Source of the DNA: Molanna angustata
Lineage: Eukaryota; Arthropoda; Insecta; Trichoptera; Molannidae
Direction: 5' to 3'
NCBI GenBank assembly: GCA_963576475.1
Contig: OY754977.1
Location: 8,497,089-8,561,088 of the forward strand
DNA length: 64,000 nt
The notes beneath the pieces were generated by a model. That model worked only from the letters and a program-made list of their open reading frames with translations. It was not told the origin of the DNA and made no database searches. Made by a program: the position numbers and the translations under genes. Below are positions 46,440-57,850 of the stretch, piece by piece (the stretch's first letter is position 1; every line of letters begins with the position of its first letter).

Positions 46440-48230
46440 AGGGACAAATACACTAAAACACAAATCCTGCAGGTATTTCTTATATATTTTCTTGTGAATA
46501 AATAAGAATTTTAGTTGCAAATAAGTTTCAAAATTCATTTCAAATTCATCAAATAGTAGTATATTCTTTGAGATGTCATAAATATAGTATGCTGAAATAT
46601 TATTTATAATTTAATGTAATTGTAGGTTTATTTTGAATGTAGCATATGAATTTTTATTTCGTTTATTTTGTTCGTTAAAATTTTTGAGCATTTAGGATTT
46701 TCTAATTATTTTGCTATGTTGTCAATTTTTTTCTATATCAATATAAATACTATGTATGTTCCTTAATAATGATACCTAGATGCCTATTAATGTAGTTTTA
46801 GTTAGTTTTTTTTGTTTTTGTGAAATGTGACTCACTTCAGAATACGATAAATACTCTTTTTGAATTCTTTTGTACTATTTTGTATATTGTATTGTTTTTA
46901 TAGATAATGTCGATAAAAATTGAATTTGAATTGCGTCATAGGTAAAATATTTTAGAACTGATTCATTTTATTATACCAATGTTTTAAATTTTTTTTTTAT
47001 TAACAAGTAACTTCACAGTAGGTATATTTAAATTAATTAAATTAAAATCCTTCAGCATGTAAGATTGTGTCTTGTGAACTTTGAATTCTTCCTTCTAAAT
47101 TTGAACATTTTTATTTTTAAATTGAATTTTGAAAGATTCTTAATTCTAACTTTGATGGTATTGATTTATAAATCAGTGGTGTTCCAAAATAAATTTTATA
47201 CCTTTATTTTGTTGAACAAATATAAATTCTTATAAAAAATATTGATATACCAGTGGCTGCTGGTACCTACATAATACCAAATACATATTTCTATTTTTTT
47301 TTGGTTTAGTCATTTTTTTACGGTTGAATTTCATTTGTTCTTTAATATAGCACATAAAATATGAATGTTTGGAGTTCCAATATTTCTATTATTAATTTTT
47401 TTAAAGGATTAATTAAAAAATCATTAAATTTCTAGTAAGTGATTTATTTTATCGTTGTCGAACAACCGAATATACATAAAGTTATTTTTATTAACATATT
47501 TTCAAAAATAGTTCAGACAGGTGTCGATACACATTTTGAAATATAAAAAAAATGTACAATAATAAATTACATATGAGCATTATTCTTTTCATCTTGTCAA
47601 TTTAAAATTTAATCGTGTCATTTGTGATTGGTTATAAAATTTAACATTTAAATCGGATGAAAATGATATCACAAAAGTGATTAATTATAAAAAAATATAT
47701 GATGTTACTTAAAAAAATTATAACCCGTTTAATTATGTATTCATATAATAAAAATTGATACAAAAAAATAAATAGTTGTCTCTAAAAATCAGATTTTAAT
47801 CAATTTGAATGAAATAAATTGTTTACCTACATACGTCATATTTCAAGTTGAATTGATACTTGGATTTATTGATAAATTGATTTGATATATGTTTTAATAC
47901 GCGTTCCTACTGCGAAAAATACTACATTATAATTGTTAAATTATAAAATGACGTAAATAACAAGTTACTTTGATTTAAATTAAGACACCGCTTTTGATAT
48001 TATACAATATTTTAATTTTGACAATATCATTACTATGGCTATCGGCGTATACCTACACCAAATATAAAATTATTGTAGATTCTGAAACAAAATGTTATAA
48101 TTTAAAATTAAAGTAATTTTTAATTTTTAATGCAGTAAGTAAATCAATAAAGTTAAAAATAATTTAGGCGATGGTAAGTAGGTACTATATCTTATAACAA
48201 TTGAGAAGTCATGGTCCGTCCCTAAGTGTC
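46440..48230. other. AT-rich interval without gene
   Basis: Nothing recognisable apart from T-rich stretches that may be LINE tails (46800-46930). Confidence 0.45.
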
Positions 48231-48234
48231 TAAA

Positions 48235-48757
48235 AGATAGCAACGTTATAAAACAATTCATTTTTTATTGGCTGTTTTTATTTATATTTCCTTCATCATT
48301 GAATATAGGTCTAAAAAAGGTAAGTCTGACACCTGGGAGTGGTTGCGTCTACCAGTGCGCATCCTCTTTCTATAGGTGAAAATTGCAGATTTTAGCTTCA
48401 TTTGTATCCTTTTTGTGCTCTTATAGGTACCGATACTTGGTTATTTGTTCAGCGCACACCGGGAAGATATCTTCTTCTTTTTTTACATATTTCAGTAACA
48501 GTAGGTAAGTACCTACATATTTCACAAACGGACAGATTTTATAGGTAGGTACAAATTATATTGAATAAAAGTTAAAATCTGCAATTTTCACCTATAAAGA
48601 GGATCCGCTATTTTCACCTAAAAAGAGGATGAGCACTGGTAAACGCAACCTCTCTCTGGTGTCAGACTTGTCTTTTTCAAACCTATATTGAATAAGAAAG
48701 AAGATATCAATAAACCAGCCATTAAAAATGATTAATCGAAAACGATGCTATCTCTCG
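48235..48757. mobile_element. Fold-back element downstream of FoxQ2
   Basis: Left arm 48235-48398 and right arm 48568-48757 are inverted copies with indels: AGATAGCAACGTT against CGATGCTATCTCTC outside, ATTGAATATAGG against CCTATATTGAAT in the middle, and TAGGTGAAAATTGCAGATTT against AAATCTGCAATTTTCACCTA inside. The right arm has an extra internal repeat (CACCTA-AAAGAGGAT twice). No open frame. Its edge is about 140 bp from the FoxQ2 stop. Confidence 0.88.
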
Positions 48758-48870
48758 GACGATAATGTCTTAGTGCTTTTTCGCAGTAAGCTAGTGAAAT
48801 GTTCCTTAGAGCTATTTCTAAATTATGATAATCACGATAAATAATAATATCTAAAACATATAATTTACAT

Positions 48871-48876
48871 TTTATT
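48871..48876 (-). terminator. Candidate poly-A signal of FoxQ2
   Basis: AATAAA on the minus strand, about 25 nt after the stop codon. A 3'UTR this short is possible but unusual; no second clear signal was weighed. Confidence 0.35.
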
Positions 48877-48899
48877 ACTAAAATAATCTAATAATTTTC

Positions 48900-50096
48900 C
48901 TATAAGTCCGGATTGGAGAGATCATTTATATTGTGGGAATTGGGACTAGATATGGACGGTTGCCTTCGAGGCTGTGACGCAGCCAACTGCTCGTAGTACT
49001 TCCCCATCAGCGCCTGGTCGATAGTCAGCCCCGGGAACACGCCCCAGTGGCTCAACAGGGGATACTGCAGCCCCTGAGGTGAACCTGACGGAGGGTCGTT
49101 GGACAGTCTATTCGAAGAACTCTTGTCCGTTCTGTTCTCGTCCACGGATCCGTCCTTCTCTTCCTGGTCGCTGGCGACGACGTCGATATCCTCTTCCGCG
49201 TTGTCCTCGTCCCCGCTGCTGTTGAAGTACGGCTTCATATACATGGCCTGTTTCTTGTGCATTTTTTCGTCTTGACGGAGGGAGTTTTCGTCCGGCGCCA
49301 GGAGCGACGCCACGTCGAACTGCCTCTTTCTGGCGATGCCGGGCAACGGCGCGAAGACTGCCGTCGGGGTCGTCGGCCAGAAGTGGGGCAGAGTCGGCAA
49401 ACCTGGCGGGGGGGAGACGGAGAGCGGCGGCGGGCTCGGCGAGTCGTTCCCCTCGTCGTCCACGGCCAGCCCCATGTGCTTTCTCACCTTCCTCTGGGCC
49501 TTGCGCCTCCTGAAGTCGCCCTTCCTGAAGTCGTCCATGTTCGCGGGGTGGATGGCCCAGTAGTGCCCCTTGCCGTTGGCGCTCCTCCCGGCCTTGATGA
49601 AGCAGTCGTTCAGTGAAAGGTTGTGGCGGATCGAGTTTCGCCAGCCGGGGCCGCGGGACCTGAAGTATGGATAGTTGTCCAGGATGTGCTGGTAGATATC
49701 AGACAGGACCAACTTACCCTCGGGGGAGCTGAGGATGGCCATCGCGATGAGGCCGATGTAGCTGTGTTGGGGTTTTGGTTCTTCCGGTTGGAGCACTCTG
49801 TGATGGAAGAGCGACATGGAGAGTGCCAGGCGGGGGCCGTATGGACCAGGATAAGCCGGACACAGCGGGACTGGTCCGGGGTAGTGGTGCAGCTGGGAGA
49901 ACCTTAGTCTCTCAGCCACTGCGTAGTTGTACAGTTGTAGTCTGTATTGGTCGAGTGGCAGGAGGCCAGCTGGAAGATTTGGTGGTGTAGTCCCAGGTCC
50001 GGGTGCTCCACCAGGAGTAGGTTTGACCAGCGATGCCAATGGATAAGGTAGCACTGTGGCCGCTGGTCCAGTGGGACTGTCTCCGTTGCTACACAT
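48900..50096 (-). CDS. FoxQ2: Forkhead transcription factor, FoxQ2/fd102C type
   Basis: A 398-residue nuclear DNA-binding protein in one uninterrupted frame. The start is the ATG at 50096 (MCSNGDSPTG) in a good context (GAAAATG). The open frame reaches 50135 but holds no earlier ATG, only GTG, and a TGA lies just upstream at 50138-50136. The forkhead domain spans about 105-205: KPQHSYIGLIAMAI, LSDIYQHILDNYPYF, the recognition helix GWRNSIRHNLSLNDCF (151-166), GKGHYWAIHP and the basic wing end FRRRKAQRKVRKHMGL. This version of the domain is the FoxQ2/Drosophila fd102C type, which patterns the anterior head and brain (family knowledge). The N-terminal 100 residues are rich in Pro, Gly and Tyr. 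RKRQFDVASLL (F260 to L266) resembles an EH1 motif that recruits Groucho. Residues 295-320 are acidic. GC content is far above the surroundings. Confidence 0.93.
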   Translation of the reverse strand: MCSNGDSPTGPAATVLPYPLASLVKPTPGGAPGPGTTPPNLPAGLLPLDQYRLQLYNYAVAERLRFSQLHHYPGPVPLCPAYPGPYGPRLALSMSLFHHRVLQPEEPKPQHSYIGLIAMAILSSPEGKLVLSDIYQHILDNYPYFRSRGPGWRNSIRHNLSLNDCFIKAGRSANGKGHYWAIHPANMDDFRKGDFRRRKAQRKVRKHMGLAVDDEGNDSPSPPPLSVSPPPGLPTLPHFWPTTPTAVFAPLPGIARKRQFDVASLLAPDENSLRQDEKMHKKQAMYMKPYFNSSGDEDNAEEDIDVVASDQEEKDGSVDENRTDKSSSNRLSNDPPSGSPQGLQYPLLSHWGVFPGLTIDQALMGKYYEQLAASQPRRQPSISSPNSHNINDLSNPDL

Positions 50097-50690
50097 TTTC
50101 ACTAAATAACCACAACTCAAAAGAAAACAAAACACTCAACAAATTAATATTTATAGATAACACAATAGTTGTGAATATCTTTAGTGTCTGAAATAAATAA
50201 TTGAACTTTGAATTGTTTTGAATATATTTTGTCACACGTTTTCAAAATTTTCCGACATTTCGCAATAAATAAACGCTGTTAAGGGTTGTTCGTGATCGCG
50301 TGACACCCCTGCGCAGCCTCCAAACTGAATGAGCCATAAATCATGTCGAACATTGTGCAAAGCCTGTGTCCCCTCCCCTCGGCAGGTAGTGTGCAATAGT
50401 CCCCCTACCGGCCAGAGTTCTTGGTATAAGCCTAGCACTTATTTGCTGAGAAATATTTGAAAAGCTTTGGTGGGCCGTACGGGAAGTGTCGTCAGCCAAT
50501 GGAAGGCGAGCTTTCTGTTGGTATACATGTTTTTGTTTAGCGCGGGGAGGGGCCGCCCGGGGGTAGCGGGTGACAGGGGTGGGGGATGGTGTGAAACTTT
50601 GATGCGGGGGTTGATGAAAGGTTTCTCTATTTTACACAGGAATGGTTATAAAAACAATTACCTTTTCTTTGTAACTAAATAAAAAATATA
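50097..50690 (-). promoter_or_regulatory. GC-rich upstream region of FoxQ2
   Basis: About 600 bp upstream of the start, holding GC-rich patches (GGGGAGGGGCCGCCCGGGGG at 50542) in an otherwise AT-rich window. A TATAAA on the minus strand sits at 50155-50150, 54 bp before the ATG. Likely promoter and 5'UTR, by position only. Short frames on the plus strand here are not genes. Confidence 0.4.
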
Positions 50691-50699
50691 GGTACCTAC

Positions 50700-51090
50700 A
50701 ACTACAAATAAATACCTACCTACTATTAATTTGAAAAACATATTTGATTTCTTTATATACCTATCTACGACCATACAAAATATTATTTATTTTAACTAAA
50801 ACACTGATTTTATTTTCTAATTCTATTAATATTGAAGTCAAATCATGAAACGCTAGGTTACAAAATAAACACTTTAAAGTAAAACAATAGGAATAGGGTA
50901 AGTATAATCATAGGGTTTAAATTAATTTATTGTTTTGATACTTTTTTTGTGTACCTAAAGGTATATAATTGAATTGTTCTATATGTACTCACTTTCTCAG
51001 CACAAGCATTTTAATGCTTTTTGGGAATGAAAAAAAAAGTGTAAAAATTCAAATAATTGTTATGTTTTATTGACTAAATAAATATAAAAT
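50700..51090. other. Interval without gene
   Basis: AT-rich; TAGGTACCTAC words only. Confidence 0.4.
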
Positions 51091-51094
51091 GGTA

Positions 51095-51250
51095 TTGTTT
51101 AGATGGTTTTTGATATGACTCCTGGGCCAAAGGTCCTGGTTTCGGTTTTTTGTATTTTTCACTGGATTTGTGAATACCTATTATGACAAGCCTTAAAAAT
51201 GTGCAAACTGGTTATTGAGTATGTAGGTATAAATTTAGTAATTGACATAC
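51095..51250 (+). mobile_element. tRNA-derived SINE, family 1, decayed
   Basis: CCAAAGGTCCTGGTTTCGG, CACTGGATTTGTGAATACC, GACAAGCCTT, CAAACTGGTTATTGAG and AATTGACATA follow the order of 7060-7210. The B box is mutated. Confidence 0.65.
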
Positions 51251-51335
51251 TATGACCAGTGACGTCGCTACGTATACGCAATACGAAACTACCTACTTGA
51301 AATACTTACATTTTCAAACCCCTTGAAGTACAACT

Positions 51336-51505
51336 GGGGGGCAGGTCCCGTCAAATGGTGGAATCAAAACCCTCATAATGACCCATATCATGATTATAAT
51401 TATCTTATGGAGTTCTATCATGATAGAACTCAATAAGATAATTATATCCATGATATGGGTTATTATGTGGGTTTTGATTCCACTGTTTGACGGGACATGC
51501 TCCCC
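51336..51505. mobile_element. 170-bp near-perfect palindrome (fold-back family P)
   Basis: Arms 51336-51420 and 51421-51505 are inverted copies with few mismatches and no spacer: GGGGGGCAGGTCCCGTCAAA outside, AATCAAAACCC in the middle and GAGTTCTATCATGATAGAAC at the centre. A related palindrome lies at 63656-63840. Confidence 0.93.
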
Positions 51506-51509
51506 TGAG

Positions 51510-53455
51510 GAGAGGATAGTAGGTACATTTGGATATTCAAGTGAGAGAAAAATGGTTGGTAGAATAGCAATCCTCTACTAAAGAAGCACATTACAAAACC
51601 TTGTAAGACTATATTTCAAGAATTCCATGATTTTTCAGTCAAGAAATTTCCAAAATTGATGTCTCCCTACTTTGTCGCTAGAATTGGCCATCGCTCTTTG
51701 GCATCTCATTTATTTAATCCCTACATTAGTTATATATCACTTTTTCTTTGAGTGCTCTTTTAATACATAGAGAGGAATTTATTTAACTCTATTTTCTTTT
51801 CCTAGTTGTAACTCGTTTGAAAAAAAACCATCTAGGTACAAGTCTTGGAAATCTGCATGTAATTTTGTAAAAATAACAAATGTGGGTATACATACTGTAT
51901 TCATTCAAATTTGTGTCTCGGTCCGTTGGCTTGATTTGTTTATCTGTTTTATTAATTCGCCATGTTTGATTTAAGGAATTATTATTTTACATATTACATA
52001 TATTCATGTTTTTTTATTGTTTTGTTTTATAGATATATGTAGGTTATAAATAATATTCCCAATATGTGTTAAATTTTAGTCTTACTTCGGATAAGTGCCT
52101 ATACCTATCACTCGATATCGGGTGGAACGCCAATAATTATTAATAAAAAAATATCCAAAATACAGTTTCTTAGGGATCTCAAATCGAAAAAAAATTAGAA
52201 CGTTTTATCATTATTTGCAAACATCCAATAAAAAATATATTTTGAAACATCGCGGGGGAGGGGGAACGAGGGTTGGGGCTAGCGTAATTTTTTGACCCCA
52301 TGAGGCCCCAAATTTTCTAGCTAAGCCCCTGTTGCCCGAGAAGCAATATCTCGATGAAAATTCTCCTGTGGTATATTTTAAAATTTTCATTTTCATTTCT
52401 AAATACCTGTGTATTTATTTATTTTTTCATTTTTTAAAATTTTTTTTTATAAAATTTTCAATACATATACAAAATATAAAACAATCAAACTATATAGAAA
52501 AAGATTCACAGTAAGAAAAAACATATTTCCCTTTACCAGAGTGTAAGCACTCGTGTGTAAAGGATACAATTTAATATCGTTGTTTTTTTCATTAATTAAA
52601 TAAATATTTTGCATATTGACAGTCTCATTGGTATTTTCTTTCCAGCTAATCAGAATATTTATAAGGTAATAATTTAATATCAATAATTTATTATCTATGT
52701 ATGTATGTAGGTATACCATTTGCATTTTTTTTTCAAATTAGTATTTATAGCTGTTCCATTGTTGTGGCAAACGTTGAAAATTACTTGCGATTCCGATAAG
52801 AGCAGTCCACTGTTATTTACAGATATCACAACACACAACTCTCCTACAGGGAAATCAGTCGGCCACAGCTTCTAGACAGAGACGCACTACCACAAGTCCT
52901 TAGCAGAGCAACGCGACAGACAAGGACGAAACATCCTCATGTTCCTTCGCGGCACACTTCTAAATAAACTACCAAAAGGTGACGAGGGACGGATGCTAAA
53001 ATAACAACCGAGGCCGATCATCGGTTTCGGCTGCGATTAAACAAATAAACAGCATTCATCGAGCACCGATTAATTTAATTTAAATGGGTTTTCAAAATTT
53101 CATACGTAGAACACATCTATTACATAAGCGAGTATATTTTTTTTCCATTACATAAGCGAGAATACCTTAATGTTAACGTCAATCGTTTTCGCTTCCAATA
53201 TCCCCGAATATATTTTTTGAAAATATTACAGTATCCGAGGTATCAAGTGATACCAAAACAAAACGCCACAACTTGACCATTTCTTAACATTTTTGTTTAA
53301 AATTTTAGAAAAACTCTTTCAATAAATAAAAAAAATATATTTTATTTTTATTTATTGAAAACAAACGTAGTCACTTGAGTATATATGATAAAACATTCAG
53401 ATAGCTATACAATAAATAAGCCAAAAAAATAATTAATATTTAATTTAAATAAAAA
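51510..53455. other. Interval without recognisable gene
   Basis: 52331-52349 repeats the tail word GTTGCCCGAGAAGCAATAT of SINE family 1. A moderately GC-rich stretch at 52780-53040 (CAGTCGGCCACAGCTTC, CGAGGCCGATCATCGG) has no long frame. ACATAAGCGAG is repeated at 53116 and 53150. Confidence 0.4.
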
Positions 53456-53458
53456 ATT

Positions 53459-53612
53459 AAAATGTCTTTGTTAAACAAGTAAATATACATCTTCCTACAT
53501 TCCCAAAATTAAGTATAAAAGCTTGTACTTAAGTTGAACGAAATCGGTCGAGGCAGGATTTGAACTAGCTACCACTGGATTACTAGCAAAGTGCGCTAAC
53601 CGCTCGCGCTGG
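53459..53612 (-). mobile_element. tRNA-Thr-like SINE, family 2
   Basis: Minus strand: AGCGCGAGCGGTTAGCGC, a mutated anticodon arm, AGTTCAAATCCTGCC (B box), GACCGATTTCGTTCAAC and TTGTTTAACAAAG near the left edge. Same family as 26352-26480 and 55641-55805. Confidence 0.75.
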
Positions 53613-54022
53613 TTAAATATAAATCAAAAAGAAAAATTACTTCATCCTCAATAAAAAAAATATTTTGTGCTGTAGGAGAAGGAATTTGGAAGGAAATGGG
53701 GGATTACGGGAAGCGTGAAGCACTCAGAGTGATGACGGAACGTGGCCATAATGGATCATATAAATCATCATCTATAAGATGAGTTGAATAGATCGATGTC
53801 TAAAAGAATCATAATATCTGCGTGCTCTGTATATAAAACAATGATATGCATAATTTGTGCCACAAATGGGAAGTCTTAATGGGAAGTTAAATGGGAATTT
53901 TAGCAAAAAATGCATCGGTGTCAATAACACTGTCAACTATTACCACCTTTGCTCGCATATCGACGTCGAGTCTGGTAATGAACGCATCATACTGATTTTT
54001 TTTTATAAAAGTGACAAAATTT
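53613..54022. other. Interval without gene
   Basis: A patch at 53676-53760 (GGAGAAGGAATTTGGAAGG, GTGATGACGGAACGTGGCC) has no long frame. Otherwise AT-rich with nothing recognisable. Confidence 0.4.
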
Positions 54023-54190
54023 CATGTTAAAGTTAACCGAACTATAGTGAATACAAAACATTAATTAGGTTTTGTGTACACAGCCAAACAATATAGTCAT
54101 ATATAGATAAAACTTTTCTACTGATAACAAAGGTTTGGCTAAAACGCAGGTAGCCAGTTCGGTAGTCATAGTATTTTTTTCAGTGAAATA
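54023..54190 (+). repeat. Repeat F, reference copy
   Basis: From TGTTAAAGTTAACCGAACTA to TTTTTTTCAGTG. ACCGAACT appears near the left end and its inverse AGTTCGGT near the right, a hint of short inverted ends. Other copies: 44930-45130 and the split copy 1557-1602 plus 7462-7540. Confidence 0.7.
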
Positions 54191-54939
54191 TGTTTTGATC
54201 GTAATAGTAGATATTTTTTCTTTTTTATTAGTATGATTTGTGCCATTATTGAATACACTAATCAAATATAAATATGACATATACCTACTATGAATAATAG
54301 CAAATAAGAGAAAGTCACGTATCACTAAAAATACACACAAAATATCAAAAGGCACAATACAGAACAGTCAAAACTAAAATATATAATAGTGGTTATTTTG
54401 AAATTTCTATGATTGTATTGAAATGAATCAAATTACAATAGCTGCAATCGTTTGCGAAATCAATTGTCATCCAATAGTACACATATTGGTTATCCTGAAC
54501 ATTATATTGTATTGTATATGGTCAAAAGCAATTGTCAGATTATTCTGTTATAGCTCAACGACACAAAATGTGATGAATATACCTTGCATTCAAACAACAA
54601 TGTTAGAATTTGGGTATTTTATCTTTAAATCATTGGAAATATTCCGTCAGTTTCTTCTAAATATTCAACTAAAACAAAAGCTGCATATTCTTGTGCCATT
54701 TTAACAGAATATCCAAAAATTTAATTGAACAAAATATCAATCTGTAATTCAAACAACACGCTTTGACCGCATATTATTATTTCAATAACTTTTCAATAAA
54801 CCAATCCAATGATTTGCGTTCAGAATAACCATCATTCTATAATGACAATTGCCGCCATTTTGTATTGTGATAATGTCAAAAGTCAATCGTTGTTTATCGT
54901 TTCAGAATTACCACCAATGTATATGTACATGTATTTTAG

Positions 54940-55160
54940 GTTTGCATTCGGCTTCGGCCGAAAACAATATCGGTCGTACTCTGTAAAACATTTTCGAAAC
55001 GAGTGCGCGTCGAAAAGAGAGGCAAACGATGTTATTGATTCGGTTCTCGAAAGAGATTCGGTGCAGAGGGAGACAGCGCTATGGAGATTTTCCGACTTTC
55101 GCGCGTGTCAGAGGGGGACGGGATGTTGTTTGTAAAGATGTCGACACGCCCACTTATGCG
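54940..55160. promoter_or_regulatory. CpG-rich patch, possible promoter or first exon
   Basis: About 220 bp with many CG dinucleotides (TTCGGCTTCGGCCGAAAAC, GAGTGCGCGTCGAAAAG, CTTTCGCGCGTGTCAG) inside AT-rich DNA. A 108-codon frame (54809-55135) crosses it but has no recognisable domain. No transposon signature is seen. A first exon or regulatory element is one reading; an unknown repeat is another. Confidence 0.25.
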
Positions 55161-55477
55161 CCATCTTTGTTTGTTTGATAGTGTTGTCTCTTATTATTAT
55201 TTGTTTCAGCCGCTCGCTGTACGGGTAGGTACCTACATAAAGAATATTCTGGAGAAGTTTATCGAGTGATTGTAGCCATTATAGGATATCTCTCTATATT
55301 ATGTTCAACAAAGATACACAAATATTATTTTTTCGCCCGAAATTCGAGGAAATTCATATTTGAGATAGAAAAATTCTCTACTTACCGTTACCTACGTACG
55401 AATATCTTAATAGATTGGTACCTACATAAAACCTATCTATACTTACAGATAAAATTATATACCTACCTATACCTACC

Positions 55478-55600
55478 CATAGATTTTCATTATAATATAC
55501 CTACTAGATGGAGTAGGTACCTACTCCGTGCAATAAGTGAGTCATGGTATATCGCGCGTTTGACGTTTTGGTTGGCAACACAGCAAAATTCAAGATATTT
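55478..55600 (-). mobile_element. MITE family C, truncated copy
   Basis: CATAGATTTTCATTATAATA, CTACTAGATGGAG, GTGAGTCATGG, CGCGCGTTTGACG and TTTTGGTTGGC match in reverse the right half of the copy at 59361-59669. The other half is missing. Confidence 0.75.
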
Positions 55601-55640
55601 ACCAACCTAAAAAGCTATAGGTATAACATTTTTTTTTCTT

Positions 55641-55805
55641 AAAAATGAATATATCCTTGTTAAACAAGTACATATACATCTTCCTACGTTCCCTAAAATA
55701 AGCATAAATGCTTGTGCTATAGGTGAACGAAATCTGTCGAGGCAGGATTCGAACTCGCGACCACTGCATAACTAACCCAAAGCTAACCACTCTGCCATCG
55801 ACCCA
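55641..55805 (-). mobile_element. tRNA-Thr-like SINE, family 2
   Basis: Minus strand: GATGGCAGAGTGGTTAGC (A-box arm), GCGAGTTCGAATCCTGCC (B box), TTTCGTTCACCTATAGCAC and TGTTTAACAAGG. The anticodon stem is disrupted relative to 26436-26452. Confidence 0.78.
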
Positions 55806-56157
55806 TCATTAGTTAGGTACCTATGGTTTCCGGCAAATAATTTGAGAATTTACGTCGTGGACGGGGTCAGTATGCACAAAATAGGTAGGTACCTATAGCA
55901 ACCAAGCAAAAACCCAAATTATATTAAATAGGTATAAAAGATATCTTAGTATAATATATACCTACATATTAAGTATATGGTAAATTCAAATTAAAAATAT
56001 CTTTATCTAGGATATTAGATATCAACTGGATTATAGGTAGGTAGGTACGTCATAGTTACATATATTTTTAGGTAGGTACCTATTTTCCTATCTACTTACT
56101 TATATGAAAGTAGATAGGTTCTTACCACAGTTTCATACATAGGTAGGTAGGTACCTA

Positions 56158-56510
56158 CATAGATTTTCATAGTATATGTATAATATAGGTACTAGATGTC
56201 GCATTTAGCAAATTCTGTATGAATCGATGTGAGGCATTTTTCCGGGGGATTTTTGACGTTTTGGTTGGCAGACCACATCGTTTTTCTATAGAGAATAACG
56301 ACTAATGTGAATTGTTTTCGCATTTATTTGTCGAAAAAAACACTTTGATGTTCGTTAAGATTTAGAGAACAGTTATCTAGGAAGTGTTGAAATCTATGGA
56401 AAACTGCAATATGTTGCCAACCAAGAAATCAAACGCGCGATTATACCTTGACTCACTCATTACACGGAGTAGTTACCTACTCCATCTAATATATTATATG
56501 GAAATCTTTG
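56158..56510 (+). mobile_element. MITE family C, near-complete copy
   Basis: Begins CATAGATTTTCATAG and ends ATATGGAAATCTTTG. The inside shows TTTTCCGGGGGATTTTTGAC, ACCACATCGTTTTTCTATAG, AATAACGACTAATGTGA and TAGAGAACAGTTATCTA, all shared with 59361-59669. No target duplication is visible. Confidence 0.82.
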
Positions 56511-57149
56511 ACTCCTCCATATACCTACCAACTGTAAACATCTAAGTATGGCAAATTTCAAACCCCTTTGTGCGCGTAGTTTGCTTCCTAGTTTACGCTT
56601 CTTGTATTATTAATATACCTATAAATACCTAGATACAGTGATTTTCTACCTACATTTTCTGTATGATCTAAATTTTTTTATACAATCACGCCTTTTTATT
56701 GTTTGAGGTACCTAATCAGAAAGAATCTATGCCATAGGTAGATAGGTAGGTACTTATAACATTCGTCTCATCTTTGATCTCATTCTATCGATTTTTTTTT
56801 ACTCTGCATTAGGTACTTACTATATACTAGTTACATGTCTACAACACATAAAATCCAACTGTCGATGGCGATAATAGGTATGTAGGATACTATTGTTGAA
56901 GAATATACGTTCCAAACTATAAACCCTTGTCCTTTTAATCCAAATTATTGAATGTTTTCAGATATTGTGTTTTCCTATAGGTAGATACTATTACAAAACA
57001 TGTCTGCATGAAAGTGTGGAGATCGGTCCATATTTCCTATTCTGAATATATAAACAGCTTGCTATGTATGAATATTAAATATCAAACCAATAAGAGGCAA
57101 TTTAACCCATTCATAGGTTATGAGAAAAATATGAATTGTTTCATTTCTT

Positions 57150-57220
57150 TAATCTCTAGGGGGGGGGGGGAATACTTAGTGGATAGTCATGATTTCACGT
57201 TTTTTAAAGAATGAATGCAT
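57150..57220 (+). repeat. Fragment of repeat A/B
   Basis: A run of G's then AATACTTAGTGGATAGTCATGATTTCACG and TTTTTTAAAG, the start region of the A/B family. Confidence 0.4.
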
Positions 57221-57589
57221 TTGTTAAGGAGGTTTTTTATATAGGTAAAAGTAGGTACCTAAAATAACGAAAAGAAAGGTGACATTAACCTATGGGTTAT
57301 ACCTAATACGTAATTCCTACCCATAGAAGGCTATACCTACCTACCTAATACCTTACCCATACCAAATATGTTTATTCTTGATTTTCAAACGGAATCACAA
57401 TAAATTTTTCATTTTTCTCTGATAGGTACTTATTTTAAAATGTAGTTAGTTATTTCAACTTAGGTAGGTACCTATCTATAGGTATATTTTAATTGATGAT
57501 TTATGAAAGTTAGGTATATATAGTCCAATTTTATCCTGTTTTGACTACATTGGATTTGTAGGTAGACTCATAATCTATGATTTGATTTG

Positions 57590-57850
57590 AAAAGCACTCC
57601 CTTAATACATCTTTTACACTTAGATATTTATTTTTTATTTTATTTTTTATTTTTATTTATTTCAATCCAAAAATATACAGTAGGTATATATGAGATATAA
57701 AATATCTTAAGATAATATAAGCTTATTCATACATAGTTAACATACAATGTAAATATAAGTTATCTCATTTCAATAAATATCAATTTATCTTTGTTACTAG
57801 CCCCTCACTAGGCATAGCCTGTGCTAAGGTGAGCTAGTTTTATGTTATTG
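57590..57850 (-). mobile_element. LINE 3' tail
   Basis: Minus strand: CTTAGCACAGGCTATGCC, TAGTGAGGGGCTAG, then AT-rich DNA ending in AAATAAAAATAAAAAATAAA, a LINE 3'UTR layout similar to 28100-28200. Confidence 0.5.

Noticed and set aside
49257..49990. Plus-strand frames of 70-119 codons
   Set aside because: Shadows of the FoxQ2 gene on the opposite strand, open because of its high GC content.
50133..50135. GTG as the FoxQ2 start (411 residues)
   Set aside because: GTG is not a normal nuclear start codon; the first ATG in frame is at 50096 with good context.
54423..54704. 93-codon frame with hydrophobic stretch
   Set aside because: AT-rich composition, no recognisable domain, and no support beyond an open frame.
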